From assembly GCA_020350205.1 (NCBI GenBank), contig CP070707.1, positions 2,430,811 to 2,494,810 of the forward strand: DNA of 64,000 bases. Reading direction: 5' to 3'. The DNA is from a bacterium (lineage in GTDB: Bacteria; Calditrichota; Calditrichia; RBG-13-44-9). Made by a program: the position numbers and the translations under genes. Shown here in pieces: positions 1 through 8,117 of the stretch. Every line of letters begins with the position of its first letter. The first letter of the stretch is position 1. The notes beneath the pieces were generated by a model. It worked only from the letters and a program-made list of their open reading frames with translations, searched no databases and was not told the DNA's origin.

Positions 1-163
1 TAATTGTTTTGTCGGAATAAAACGCAATCAAAGAAAAACAGGGCATAGATAGGAAGATATATTTTGATATCATCCTCATTGTAATTACCCCACCCAATAA
101 TAGAGTAGATTTATTAAACCAGATTACCATATATTTCTTTCATATGACCAAAAATCTCATCGA

Positions 164-185
164 ATCAACACCATCTTCCTTGTCT
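164..185 (-). pseudogene. 22-bp remnant of a T9SS sorting-domain gene end
   Basis: Positions 164-185 are identical over 22 bp to 1245-1266, the minus-strand 3' end of the M1 peptidase gene. Read on the minus strand the remnant encodes TRKMVLIR then a stop, which is the usual end of a type A T9SS sorting domain. An in-frame stop codon lies immediately upstream, and no similarity continues on either side, so no gene remains. It is either the last trace of a decayed T9SS-cargo gene or the footprint of a short recombination event. Confidence 0.5.
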
Positions 186-346
186 AAATTTGTTTAGTAC
201 TTGATAATATTAAGGGCAAATTTCAATGTGTATCAACTGTTAGATTGTTTTCAGGACGTTTTTTTATTCAGTTGCATTTTTGTTCTAAGGTTATACTTTT
301 AAAATTCTTACGATATTAGATCCCTCGATGGATACCTAGCGCATAT

Positions 347-365
347 TTTGCGCGCCCCGCGCAAA
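347..365. repeat. Perfect GC-rich hairpin in A/T-rich DNA
   Basis: TTTGCGCG at 347-354 pairs perfectly with CGCGCAAA at 358-365 around a CCC loop. No T-tract follows on either strand, so it does not look like a standard intrinsic terminator. It may be a REP-like element or a structured end of a transcript arriving from outside the window. Confidence 0.4.
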
Positions 366-579
366 GAATTACAAAAATTTGTGGTTGTTAAATTATAACC
401 AGGTAAAAGATAATTTCCTTGAAACGTTTATTTTTAATGAATTTAACGTAATATTGAATAGCAAATTTAGGATTTGGCACGATTTTAGAAGAATTCATGC
501 AATAACAGTACAGGGTGTCGGATTTAAACAGCCTGCACTAAACTAAAATAAATCACCAATTATCATAAGGAGGTCTATG

Positions 580-1155
580 ATGAAACAATTAATCGTTTTG
601 AGCTCAATGTTGCTGCTAATCGTATTTTGGTTCGGATGTAGTGAACAGAGTATTAACCAGCCCTCATTTCAGGCAAAGGAACAGATAAATAGTACTGAAA
701 ATAAACTGGTAGGAACTGATGCGGGAATTGAAGGTCCTGCTTTTAGGGCATCGCTGTACACTGTAAATCCTGCGGTTAAAAGAGAGAAAAAAGGTGAGGC
801 ATCTTTCAGATTTGACGATAAGAAGACACGTATGGAATTCACTTTAAGAGTGAATGATATCTCAGATGTAGTCTCAGCATTCATTTTTGTCGGTGACAAC
901 TATAATTCAGACAAAACACCGGTTGTCGAGCTGTTTCCTGCAAAACGATATTCGGATACAACCTCAGATTCAAAATTGAGGACAGTTGCGCAGGGAGTCA
1001 TTACCCCCACTGACCTGCTCTACCAGTTTAGAGGTAAAAATCTGGAGGCTCTGCATCAATTGATGTTGGAGGGCAGGGCAGTGGTATCCGTTTCGACAGA
1101 CAGATATCACGGCGCCGAGATATCGGGTACAATCTTATTTAGCGATATTGATTAG
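580..1155 (+). CDS. CHRD-domain lipoprotein
   Basis: Predicted exported lipoprotein of 191 residues. The N-terminus is a lipoprotein signal (MKQ, a run of L/I/V, then FWFGC) with the lipidated Cys at about residue 20. The region from about residue 50 to the end fits the CHRD (chordin) fold: alternating short strands, a late 'Q-G-V-I-T--DL' segment, and a closing 'AEISGTI' strand where the family usually has GEIRGQI. The canonical histidines of many CHRD proteins are largely replaced, so binding properties cannot be inferred. Two ATGs overlap at 577 and 580; AAGGAGG at 567-573 leaves only 3 nt before the first but 6 nt before the second, so 580 is preferred. It is monocistronic and closed by the terminator at 1185-1223. 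Function unknown; probably cell-envelope. Confidence 0.7.
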   Translation: MKQLIVLSSMLLLIVFWFGCSEQSINQPSFQAKEQINSTENKLVGTDAGIEGPAFRASLYTVNPAVKREKKGEASFRFDDKKTRMEFTLRVNDISDVVSAFIFVGDNYNSDKTPVVELFPAKRYSDTTSDSKLRTVAQGVITPTDLLYQFRGKNLEALHQLMLEGRAVVSVSTDRYHGAEISGTILFSDID

Positions 1156-1184
1156 TAAGTTAAATTCCTAAATTGAAATAATTA

Positions 1185-1223
1185 ATACCACCATCAGTGG
1201 ATATATGATGGTGGTATTTTTTT
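1185..1223 (+). terminator. Intrinsic terminator after the CHRD lipoprotein
   Basis: A perfect 12-bp stem (ATACCACCATCA at 1185-1196 with TGATGGTGGTAT at 1206-1217), a 9-nt loop, and seven T residues from 1217 to 1223. It lies 30 bp after the lipoprotein stop codon and separates that gene from the convergent peptidase gene. Confidence 0.9.
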
Positions 1224-1237
1224 GTGGTTGGATGTTA

Positions 1238-3187
1238 CTATTTCATCAACACCATCTTCCTTGTCTCCACATAATCGCCGGCTTGGAGTCTGTACAGGTA
1301 AACACCGCTTGCAAAACCGGACGCATCCCAGGGGAAATTATAATTACCTGAAATTAGTTGATAAGAAACCAGCGTCGTAACTTCCTGCCCGAGAGTATTA
1401 TATATTTTTAATACGACGAATTCTGGATTTGGAATTGAAAATTCGATATTTGTTTTTAGATTGAACGGATTGGGGAAATTTTGCCTGAGATCGAAATTTT
1501 CGATAGTCTCATTGGTTTCCCAAGGAACTAAAAGAGTATCCTTAAGCACCCATTCATCGGGATCGAGCAGAAGATCCAAGGTCTCAAATTCTGTTTCAAA
1601 TGTATAGGATTGGGATACGGTATATATCCATACTGTCGTATCAAGAGAACTGGCGTTACCTGACAGCCGCACGTCTATGGGCATTTGGAATAATGGACCT
1701 GTTTCCTGAACCTGATCGATCGTAAGTTTCACTTCGAAGTGATCAGTATCGAATAAACTAACCCAGGAATATTCCAATTTCGGATAACGTATATCATAAA
1801 TCCACTCCTGGAAAAACCAGTCCAGATCCATGCTGGAAATCGATTCGCAGATTGAATGAAATTCTGGAATAGTGGCATTTCCATACTTATATTCCTGATA
1901 ATAGGTTTGCAAAATATTCCAGAAACTTTCCTCTCCCACCACGTAACGCAGCATGTGTAAAATCCAGGCGCTCTTTTTATAACAAATTCCAAGATGAAAA
2001 ATTTGCTCAATTGGCGGATTAAAAATGGGATGATCGTATGTTTCGGTTGTTTCAAAGTAAATATCCCTGGCTCTTGTCATCCTTTCCAAAAAGGCACTCT
2101 GCCCGTATTTATACTGGAGAAAAAGAGAAGCAGAATATTCGGCAAATCCCTCATGCAGCCAGATAGATGACCAGTCATTAAAGGTGACGGCATCCCCCCA
2201 CCACTGGTGTGCCAATTCATGGACCAGCCCGTGCTCAGCCAATCTATCACCTCGAATCCAGTTACTGTTTATTGCGGACATGGTCTGGTATTCCATACCT
2301 CCAATGAAGTAAGGTTCCAGTTCTGCCATACCATACTTTTCGAACGGGTAGGGACCGAATCCTTCGGAGAAGAAATCCATCGCCTCCGCCATGTGGGCAA
2401 AGTCATATACCGATGCCTGATAATCTTCCTGAAACACAAAATAGGATAATTCGATTGAATCTCCATCTGCTGAGATATACCAGTCCGACCAGTTTGTATA
2501 AAATTCGGACATGGCCACAAAAAAGAGGTAAGGGGCTACAGGGTATTTTGTGCGCCAGTGGAATGTTTCCCATTGGTTATTAGGACTTAGTGATCTACCT
2601 TCCAGCAGACCGATTGAAGCCACTTCAACCCCAACTGGTACAGTGATATAAAGCTCTGCAGTGGCTTTGTCCCAGGGCATGTTGAAGCTGGGAAACCAAC
2701 CAATGGGCCAATCCGTGTAGGAAGACTTCTCATAATAAAAGAAACAGGTATTCGGTGTCTGGCTGTGATAAAAAATCGAAACATTGAAGGTATCATCCCG
2801 AGCTACTGTTGTTCCTAATGGTATGAAGATTTTATCTTCGCTCTGGGTTGCCGAAACGGGTTGATCCCATAAAAAAACTGAATCTACTGTCAATTCCGCC
2901 ATATCAAAATATATTTCATCCAGATTATCCAGATTGGATCGACAACTGATAGTGGCCATTCCGGAGAAGTTCGGGGAATCTAATGGAAATGTCAAATCCA
3001 GGCGATAATGCAGCACATCAAAGGAGTGAGACGAATCAAAGGCAACCTTAGCAAATTTTGGATGCGAATTGAGGAATATCCCCGCTGATTTATTTTCGGC
3101 TTCTGCTTCGATCTCTTGGGAAGTAACAAAATTGCTAAAGATAAATATTATAAATATACTGACAATACTTATTTTTAAATATGACAT
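1238..3187 (-). CDS. Secreted M1-family zinc metallopeptidase with T9SS C-terminal sorting domain
   Basis: Aminopeptidase-N-type (M1, gluzincin) enzyme of 649 residues, probably trimming peptides at the cell surface. A signal peptide (residues 1 to about 23, ending FVTSQ) is followed by the M1 N-terminal beta domain. The exopeptidase motif appears as GGMEY (296-300), and the zinc site is HELAH (323-327) with the third ligand E346, exactly 18 residues after the second His, in WLHEGFAEY. Residues of about 565-649 form a type A T9SS sorting domain (QNFPNPFN, later GVYLYRL and a Lys-rich MVLMK end), so the protein should be exported across the outer membrane and anchored or released there. The exact peptide specificity is not visible. 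The gene stands alone, convergent with the CHRD lipoprotein. Confidence 0.9.
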   Translation of the reverse strand: MSYLKISIVSIFIIFIFSNFVTSQEIEAEAENKSAGIFLNSHPKFAKVAFDSSHSFDVLHYRLDLTFPLDSPNFSGMATISCRSNLDNLDEIYFDMAELTVDSVFLWDQPVSATQSEDKIFIPLGTTVARDDTFNVSIFYHSQTPNTCFFYYEKSSYTDWPIGWFPSFNMPWDKATAELYITVPVGVEVASIGLLEGRSLSPNNQWETFHWRTKYPVAPYLFFVAMSEFYTNWSDWYISADGDSIELSYFVFQEDYQASVYDFAHMAEAMDFFSEGFGPYPFEKYGMAELEPYFIGGMEYQTMSAINSNWIRGDRLAEHGLVHELAHQWWGDAVTFNDWSSIWLHEGFAEYSASLFLQYKYGQSAFLERMTRARDIYFETTETYDHPIFNPPIEQIFHLGICYKKSAWILHMLRYVVGEESFWNILQTYYQEYKYGNATIPEFHSICESISSMDLDWFFQEWIYDIRYPKLEYSWVSLFDTDHFEVKLTIDQVQETGPLFQMPIDVRLSGNASSLDTTVWIYTVSQSYTFETEFETLDLLLDPDEWVLKDTLLVPWETNETIENFDLRQNFPNPFNLKTNIEFSIPNPEFVVLKIYNTLGQEVTTLVSYQLISGNYNFPWDASGFASGVYLYRLQAGDYVETRKMVLMK

Positions 3188-3273
3188 TAATCCTCTCCTT
3201 AGAAATTATTCGAAAAACTTGGGGGAAGTATCATTGGACTATTCAGAAAAGGAAATGCCTTTAAAACCTAGAG

Positions 3274-3321
3274 TGCGATGCAAAATCGCATGCCCTGATC
3301 CCACGTACAGGGCAACTTGCC
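3274..3321. repeat. Tandem of three small hairpins
   Basis: TGCGAT (3274-3279) pairs with ATCGCA (3285-3290); TGCCCTG (3291-3297) pairs with CAGGGCA (3308-3314); GGCAA (3311-3315) pairs with TTGCC (3317-3321), the last two being mutually exclusive. There is no T-tract, so this looks like a REP-type palindromic cluster rather than a terminator. It sits about 90 bp upstream of the M1 peptidase start. Confidence 0.45.
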
Positions 3322-3653
3322 ATAGGAGATGCAGCATTATACGTATGATAAAAAATTTTGTTACTCCCACCAGACCTTCACAGAACAATGATCAATGAAG
3401 AAGAGAACACATAGAATGGAAACCGGAAAAGGGAAATCGGATATTGGAAACTGCTCTCTCGTCCTGAAATATTAGTCTGGTAGAAAAATATGTTTAAAAG
3501 AAATATAATAATTACCTTAGTTCTTAAAAATATGAATATAAATAAATATACTTTTTGTGATTACACATTTCTGTCATTTTGAGCGGAGTCCGCCAGTTGG
3601 AGGACGGAGTCGAACAATCTCTTCAATTTCTGTAGATTTCTAACAGTCTGACC

Positions 3654-3699
3654 GACCTGCCTGGATATCAGGCTGACCAGAAGCAGCAGCAGGCAGGTC
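3654..3699. repeat. 10-bp perfect inverted repeat
   Basis: GACCTGCCTG at 3654-3663 is the exact reverse complement of CAGGCAGGTC at 3690-3699, with 26 bp between that includes a small CAG-rich run. It lies inside the repeat-rich non-coding block and has no reading frame or T-tract associated with it. Confidence 0.5.
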
Positions 3700-4200
3700 A
3701 GGCAATTCGCTCTCCCACACTTAAAAATCTGAGCATATTATTTATGGATACCTAAAAAATTGAGTGTGAGATCGTTTCGGTCTGTCGGAAGACGGATCCA
3801 CCTGTCAATGTGATCAGAATGATTCGTAGAAAAATGTTTTCGGAGCTAAGGCAATTATTAAATAAAATTGAAAATATTTCAGAATGAAACTAGCCGGGTG
3901 TATAAAATATTTGTAATTTTAAAAATTCCATAAATAAAGTTATCTCCTGTTACCAGAGCAAACTGAATATTATCAATATAAAAGAGGTCGGTTATGATTT
4001 GGGTGAAAGCATTGATCTGGCACAAGCACGACGTAATTATTCCAACTTCTAACATCCATCTTCAACCAGCGCTTTTATAAAGAATTATTCCCTCGTTTTC
4101 AACTTTTTCCCCAGCAAAACAAGAATCGCTTTAAACAAATATTTTTATTTAATTATATTTGAACTCAACTGAATAATTGAAAGGTAGAGTAAAATCATCA

Positions 4201-5175
4201 ATGTATTCGATGCGCTTTCTGACACTTCTGACCATGCTGCAATTCTGGGGATTTTTGCAGGTTTCACAGGCTGTTGCTGATGACAAAGATGCACCTCCCC
4301 AGACAAATTCTATGAAACCGGATAAACCGGCCTATTACCTGATTGACGACGGCACCCCCATCCGCTCGGTCAACCAGATCAAACCGGTCAGGTTGTACGG
4401 TTTCCTGGGAACAGCGGTCGCATTCGACCTCTACAGTCTCCACCGCCTGCGAAAAACCTGGTATTCACAACCCATCGGGAGCTTTCATTTTATCGAATTC
4501 GAACCGGACTGGCGGGCTCGGAAACAATCTGATAAACTAGGCCACATGATGCACGCCTATTTTGCCACCCATTTGGCGTCCAAAGCCTATCGCTGGGCCG
4601 GCCTATCCACCAAAAAATCCATCTGGTATGGGGCTCTCACCAGCTGGATCTGGATCGCTCAAATCGAATTCATTGACGCCTTTTTCGAAGCATGGGGATT
4701 TAGTGTTCAGGATTTGGCTTTTAATACCTTTGGCGTGGCCTATGCCACCCTGCAACAGCTTCACCCCGACAAACTGGGCGGAATCCGCCTGAAAATCAGC
4801 TACCACTCCTCTGAGGCTTATAAATATAAGCTCTATAGTGAAACGAACATGAGCCGGATAGATGATTATGAAGGCATCACTTGGTGGATTACGGTAAATA
4901 TACATGATATAATGCCGGGAGTTGTGAAAGCTCACTATCCCGACTGGCTGGCACCCTGGGGGATTGCCGTGGGTCACAGTGTGGAGAATATTGCCCGCAA
5001 TATTTATGGTGGTCAGCGCCAGGTGTATATTGGACTTGATTTTGATCTGACCAAGATTCCCACAGCCGACAGTAATACTCTGAAATTTGTCAAGGACATG
5101 CTGAATTTTGTCCGCTTACCTTTACCGGCAGTGCGGTTATCGGATGGTACAGTCTGGTATGGGTTCTATTTTTAA
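4201..5175 (+). CDS. DUF2279 family predicted envelope protein
   Basis: About 324 residues, function unknown. A hydrophobic N-terminal signal (RFLTLLTMLQF to VSQAVA) precedes a central DUF2279-like core with the hallmarks DKLGHM, a membrane-associated WYGALTSWIWIAQIEFIDAF segment and QDLAFNTFGVAYA. The C-terminal half (WWITVNIHD, ENIARNIYGGQRQVYIGLDFDL) is typical of longer family members. ATG at 4201 is chosen because it gives a compact signal peptide; TTG at 4177 extends the frame by eight residues, and ATG at 4210 is also possible. The gene is flanked by non-coding DNA on both sides and seems to be transcribed alone. The family is generally predicted to be membrane or periplasmic, but its biochemical role is not established. 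Confidence 0.65.
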   Translation: MYSMRFLTLLTMLQFWGFLQVSQAVADDKDAPPQTNSMKPDKPAYYLIDDGTPIRSVNQIKPVRLYGFLGTAVAFDLYSLHRLRKTWYSQPIGSFHFIEFEPDWRARKQSDKLGHMMHAYFATHLASKAYRWAGLSTKKSIWYGALTSWIWIAQIEFIDAFFEAWGFSVQDLAFNTFGVAYATLQQLHPDKLGGIRLKISYHSSEAYKYKLYSETNMSRIDDYEGITWWITVNIHDIMPGVVKAHYPDWLAPWGIAVGHSVENIARNIYGGQRQVYIGLDFDLTKIPTADSNTLKFVKDMLNFVRLPLPAVRLSDGTVWYGFYF

Positions 5176-5440
5176 TCCGCTCTCTGATCATTTTAAAAAA
5201 TTGTTATCGGTAATTGCCATCCATTTTACGATACCTACTGTGCCTGGATGCCCATACTGATCCTAGAAAGTGCCTTTCTAAATCACCCCCTGCTAATCCA
5301 ACTCTCTGGTCATATCTACTACCAATAAATATTCACATACGAACTTCACTTCTTACAAATTCCTGGCGATTGTAATAGTTTCAAATTCATCAGCTTGCAG
5401 ATGCCCCCGTAATGATATTTATTGTTTATTAAAGATTGAA

Positions 5441-6979
5441 TCATAACCACAGCTGCCGGTCCAGACTCCGGTACTGAATGGCTTCACTGATGTGTTCCGG
5501 TTGGATGTCATTTTCTTCCGTTAAATCCGCGATGGTGCGGCTCACTTTTAGAATCCGGTCATAAGCCCGGGCGGATAATCCCAGCTGAGTAATGGCTTTT
5601 TTCAGCAGTTCCTCGCTCTGTTTGTCCAGTTGACAATATTCACGGATATCTCGGGATTGCATATCGGCATTGCAGTAGAGTTTTTCCTGGTCGGAAAAGC
5701 GGGACAGCTGAATCTCCCGGGCATTTTGTACCCGCTTCCGGATGCATTCGGACTTTTCACCGCTGAACCTGCTGGCAAGCTCCTTATATTGGACCGCCGG
5801 CACTTCGATTTGAATGTCAATCCGGTCCAGTAGTGGTCCGCTGACCCGTGAGAGATACTTCTGGATGTTTTGTGATGTGCAAGAGCATTCCTTGTTAGGA
5901 TCGGTGTAATAGCCACACGGACAGGGATTCATGGCGGCCGCCAGCATAAAATTGGCTGGATAGGTGATTGAGAACAATGCCCGGGAAATGGTCACCCTGC
6001 CATCTTCCATGGGCTGACGCATAACTTCCAGTACATTTTTCTTGAATTCCGGCAGTTCATCCAGGAATAATACGCCGTGGTGTGCCAGGCTAACCTCACC
6101 GGGTCTGGGCAGTTTGCCTCCGCCAATGAGTCCGGCATCACTGATGGTATGATGGGGAGAGCGATAGGGGCGGGTGGCCACTAGGGCTCCGCTCTCCTCC
6201 AGTAAACCACATACCGAATGGATCTTGGTGGTTTCCAGCGCCTCCTCCAGGGTTAAATTGGGGAGAATGGTCGGGAAACGTTTAGCCAGCATGGTTTTTC
6301 CTGAACCTGGTGGACCAATCATCAGGATGTTATGTCCACCGGCCGCGGCGACCTCCAGTGCCCGCTTGACATGCTCCTGTCCCTTCACATCTGAAAAATC
6401 GATCGGATATCTGCGGTGATTCTCGAAAATATTTTTCAGATCAACCCGGTAGGGATCGATCTCAGTTTGATGGTTGAGAAAATCAACTGCCTGATTCAGA
6501 GAGCTGACCGGATATACTCGCAAGCCTTCCGATAAGGCCGCCTCTGATGCATTCTGGCAGGGCAAAATTATGCCTTTCAGGCCCAATTTTTTTATTTCCC
6601 AGGCGACTGATAGTACCCCGTGCACTGGTCTCAAACTGCCATCAAGCGCTAACTCTCCCAGGATTACATGATCCTCCAGCCGCGACTCTGAGATCATTCC
6701 GTTGGCGGTCAGAATTCCAATGGCGATCGGCAAATCGTATGCAGATCCCTCTTTTCGGATATCCGCCGGGGCCAGATTTACCGTAATTTTTTTGAGTGGG
6801 AATTCATATCCGCTGTTTTTTATGGCAGACTGCACCCGTTCCCGGCTTTCCTTCACGGCAGAGTCAGGCAATCCCACCGTGGCAAATCCGGGCAGAGTTT
6901 TTCCTTCCAGGTTGGTTTCTACCTCTACGATAAATGCGTCGATACCCAGGATAGCTGCAGATAAAATACGTGATATCAT
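5441..6979 (-). CDS. YifB/ComM-family Mg-chelatase-like AAA+ ATPase
   Basis: A 512-residue protein of the YifB family (ComM in Haemophilus and Vibrio, where it acts as a helicase promoting branch migration in natural transformation). The N-terminal third is the Lon-protease-like ChlI domain ([17 protein letters not shown]). The AAA+ core has Walker A GPPGSGKT at about residue 220, Walker [10 protein letters not shown], and the [15 protein letters not shown] segment. A cysteine cluster (CPCGYY..CSC) near residue 355 is family-typical and may bind metal. The C-terminal Mg_chelatase_C domain ends in YRSLDRQLW. Length and motif order are complete. It stands alone; no other competence gene is nearby. 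Confidence 0.92.
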   Translation of the reverse strand: MISRILSAAILGIDAFIVEVETNLEGKTLPGFATVGLPDSAVKESRERVQSAIKNSGYEFPLKKITVNLAPADIRKEGSAYDLPIAIGILTANGMISESRLEDHVILGELALDGSLRPVHGVLSVAWEIKKLGLKGIILPCQNASEAALSEGLRVYPVSSLNQAVDFLNHQTEIDPYRVDLKNIFENHRRYPIDFSDVKGQEHVKRALEVAAAGGHNILMIGPPGSGKTMLAKRFPTILPNLTLEEALETTKIHSVCGLLEESGALVATRPYRSPHHTISDAGLIGGGKLPRPGEVSLAHHGVLFLDELPEFKKNVLEVMRQPMEDGRVTISRALFSITYPANFMLAAAMNPCPCGYYTDPNKECSCTSQNIQKYLSRVSGPLLDRIDIQIEVPAVQYKELASRFSGEKSECIRKRVQNAREIQLSRFSDQEKLYCNADMQSRDIREYCQLDKQSEELLKKAITQLGLSARAYDRILKVSRTIADLTEENDIQPEHISEAIQYRSLDRQLWL

Positions 6980-6999
6980 AATCTTTCCCTCCCATTAGA

Positions 7000-7304
7000 A
7001 AAAGATATCGAACCTCATACTCTGAATATTGAATTTTGAAGCAAACTTTTCACGGAATTTTTAATACTGTTTTGAAAACCGCATAATCATCATTCGATGT
7101 TCAGTATTCAGTATTCAGAATTCAATATTCGACATTAAAAATACTGTCGCCGAATACTTCTTATGAAAACAGTCCCATTTTCTTCATCAGGCAGTTTTCG
7201 CTATCCGTTTTTATTTATTGATTAAAATTGCATCAACTCCATGGATGATTTAATTTATTATAATTATCAAAAATTCCAAAAGAAAAAATTCCGAAAGGAT
7301 TTTC
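7000..7304. other. Intergenic region with degenerate ATTC repeats
   Basis: Non-coding. Copies of a short word resembling 'TTCAGTATTC' / 'TTCAATATTC' recur at about 7018-7040 and especially 7094-7140, where four imperfect copies run in tandem on both orientations around a GAATTC. The rest is A/T-rich. The only functional signal I can support is the Shine-Dalgarno AAAGGA just before the GTG start at 7305. Confidence 0.45.
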
Positions 7305-8108
7305 GTGACAATTCCTATTGGTGTGGCCAACTCAGTCTCATATAATCTCGATTATGACCCGGTCGATACGATTAAATTTATGAAACAATCAAATTTTGAT
7401 ATGATTCAAATCTATATTAATCAATCGCTTATTGAAAATACTTCGAAACTTAAAGCACTCCGTCAACAGATTCACGAACAGGCGATTAAGCACATATATT
7501 TTCATGCGGAGGGTGGTTTCAACCAGCATTTTCTATCCCATGAATATCGGCATGCTTTTTTCAACTATTTGGAAAATTTTGAACAGGCCCGGGTCATTTA
7601 CCATTTTGATGAAAAGGAAGAATTAGATACCATGATGCGCATCGTGGATGAGTTTATCTCCGAGAATCGTATTTTATACCTGGAGAATTTTTTTCAGGAA
7701 GGAGGTGTGCAAAATGCGGAAAGAAATCTTCGGAAATATAATGCGGTTTTCTCACTGGTTAATAATTTTGATGTGCGGATATTTCCGGTGATTGACATTC
7801 CCCGTTTTTTTCATCAGAAATTGGAGTTTGAGGCAAATGAAGCATTGAACTGGTGTTATCAGGTATTGAATTTTTTTGGAAATCGCCGTATCCCGGTTTT
7901 GCTTCATCTTATCGATGCCCATCATCCGGCTCAGGATAGAAATGATTTTTGTCCGGTTGGGGAAGGATATATCCCCTATCAGCAAATTTTTAATTTCATC
8001 TTCAAGAATCAGGTGGCTGTGGAGGGAATTATTCTGGAATATGTAGATAAAATTAATGCTCTCAAATCAAGAGAAAATCTTCTGACTTTACTCAAGCAAA
8101 CCGGCTAG
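7305..8108 (+). CDS. Xylose-isomerase-like TIM-barrel protein (AP endonuclease 2 fold)
   Basis: A 267-residue cytoplasmic protein with the pattern of the sugar phosphate isomerase / AP endonuclease 2 TIM barrel: alternating strands and helices with acidic and His residues at strand ends, seen in YFHAEGGFN, LYLENFFQ, FPVIDIPRFF, LLHLIDAHHP, CPVGEGYIPY and ILEYVDK. Those residues are where this superfamily places its metal ligands. Substrate is unknown; it could be a sugar isomerase, endonuclease IV-like enzyme or an unrelated hydrolase. The start is GTG at 7305, supported by AAAGGA 5-6 nt upstream. The gene converges on gatD with only 9 bp between the stop codons. Confidence 0.55.
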   Translation: MTIPIGVANSVSYNLDYDPVDTIKFMKQSNFDMIQIYINQSLIENTSKLKALRQQIHEQAIKHIYFHAEGGFNQHFLSHEYRHAFFNYLENFEQARVIYHFDEKEELDTMMRIVDEFISENRILYLENFFQEGGVQNAERNLRKYNAVFSLVNNFDVRIFPVIDIPRFFHQKLEFEANEALNWCYQVLNFFGNRRIPVLLHLIDAHHPAQDRNDFCPVGEGYIPYQQIFNFIFKNQVAVEGIILEYVDKINALKSRENLLTLLKQTG

Positions 8109-8117
8109 CGTGACTTT

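Larger units (their letters stand above)
1..576. other. A/T-rich non-coding stretch upstream of the CHRD lipoprotein
   Basis: I see no credible reading frame here. The stretch is A/T-rich and holds three recognisable items: a 22-bp exact copy of the 3' end of the neighbouring peptidase gene (164-185), a GC-rich perfect hairpin (347-365), and the Shine-Dalgarno AAGGAGG at 567-573 that serves the lipoprotein gene. I could not assign a convincing promoter. Anything to the left of position 1 is unknown. Confidence 0.6.
3188..4200. other. 1 kb non-coding region with palindromic and degenerate repeats
   Basis: No gene is supported. The left part (3274-3321) is a string of three small hairpins. Around 3570-3622 the phrase 'tgtcattttgagcg' followed by 'gaacaatctc' resembles the dispersed intergenic sequence seen in many bacterial genomes (from general knowledge, not searched). 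A 10-bp inverted repeat lies at 3654-3699. Further right, 3765-3830 holds partial echoes of the same words. The last 300 bp is plain A/T-rich DNA leading into the DUF2279 gene. Confidence 0.5.

Noticed and set aside
3069-3398. 109-codon frame overlapping the start of the M1 peptidase
   Set aside because: Begins antisense to the peptidase signal peptide and continues through hairpins; no support as a gene.
3654-3699. CRISPR-like or terminator interpretation of the inverted repeat
   Set aside because: There are no regularly spaced repeats and no T-tract, so neither a CRISPR array nor an intrinsic terminator is supported.
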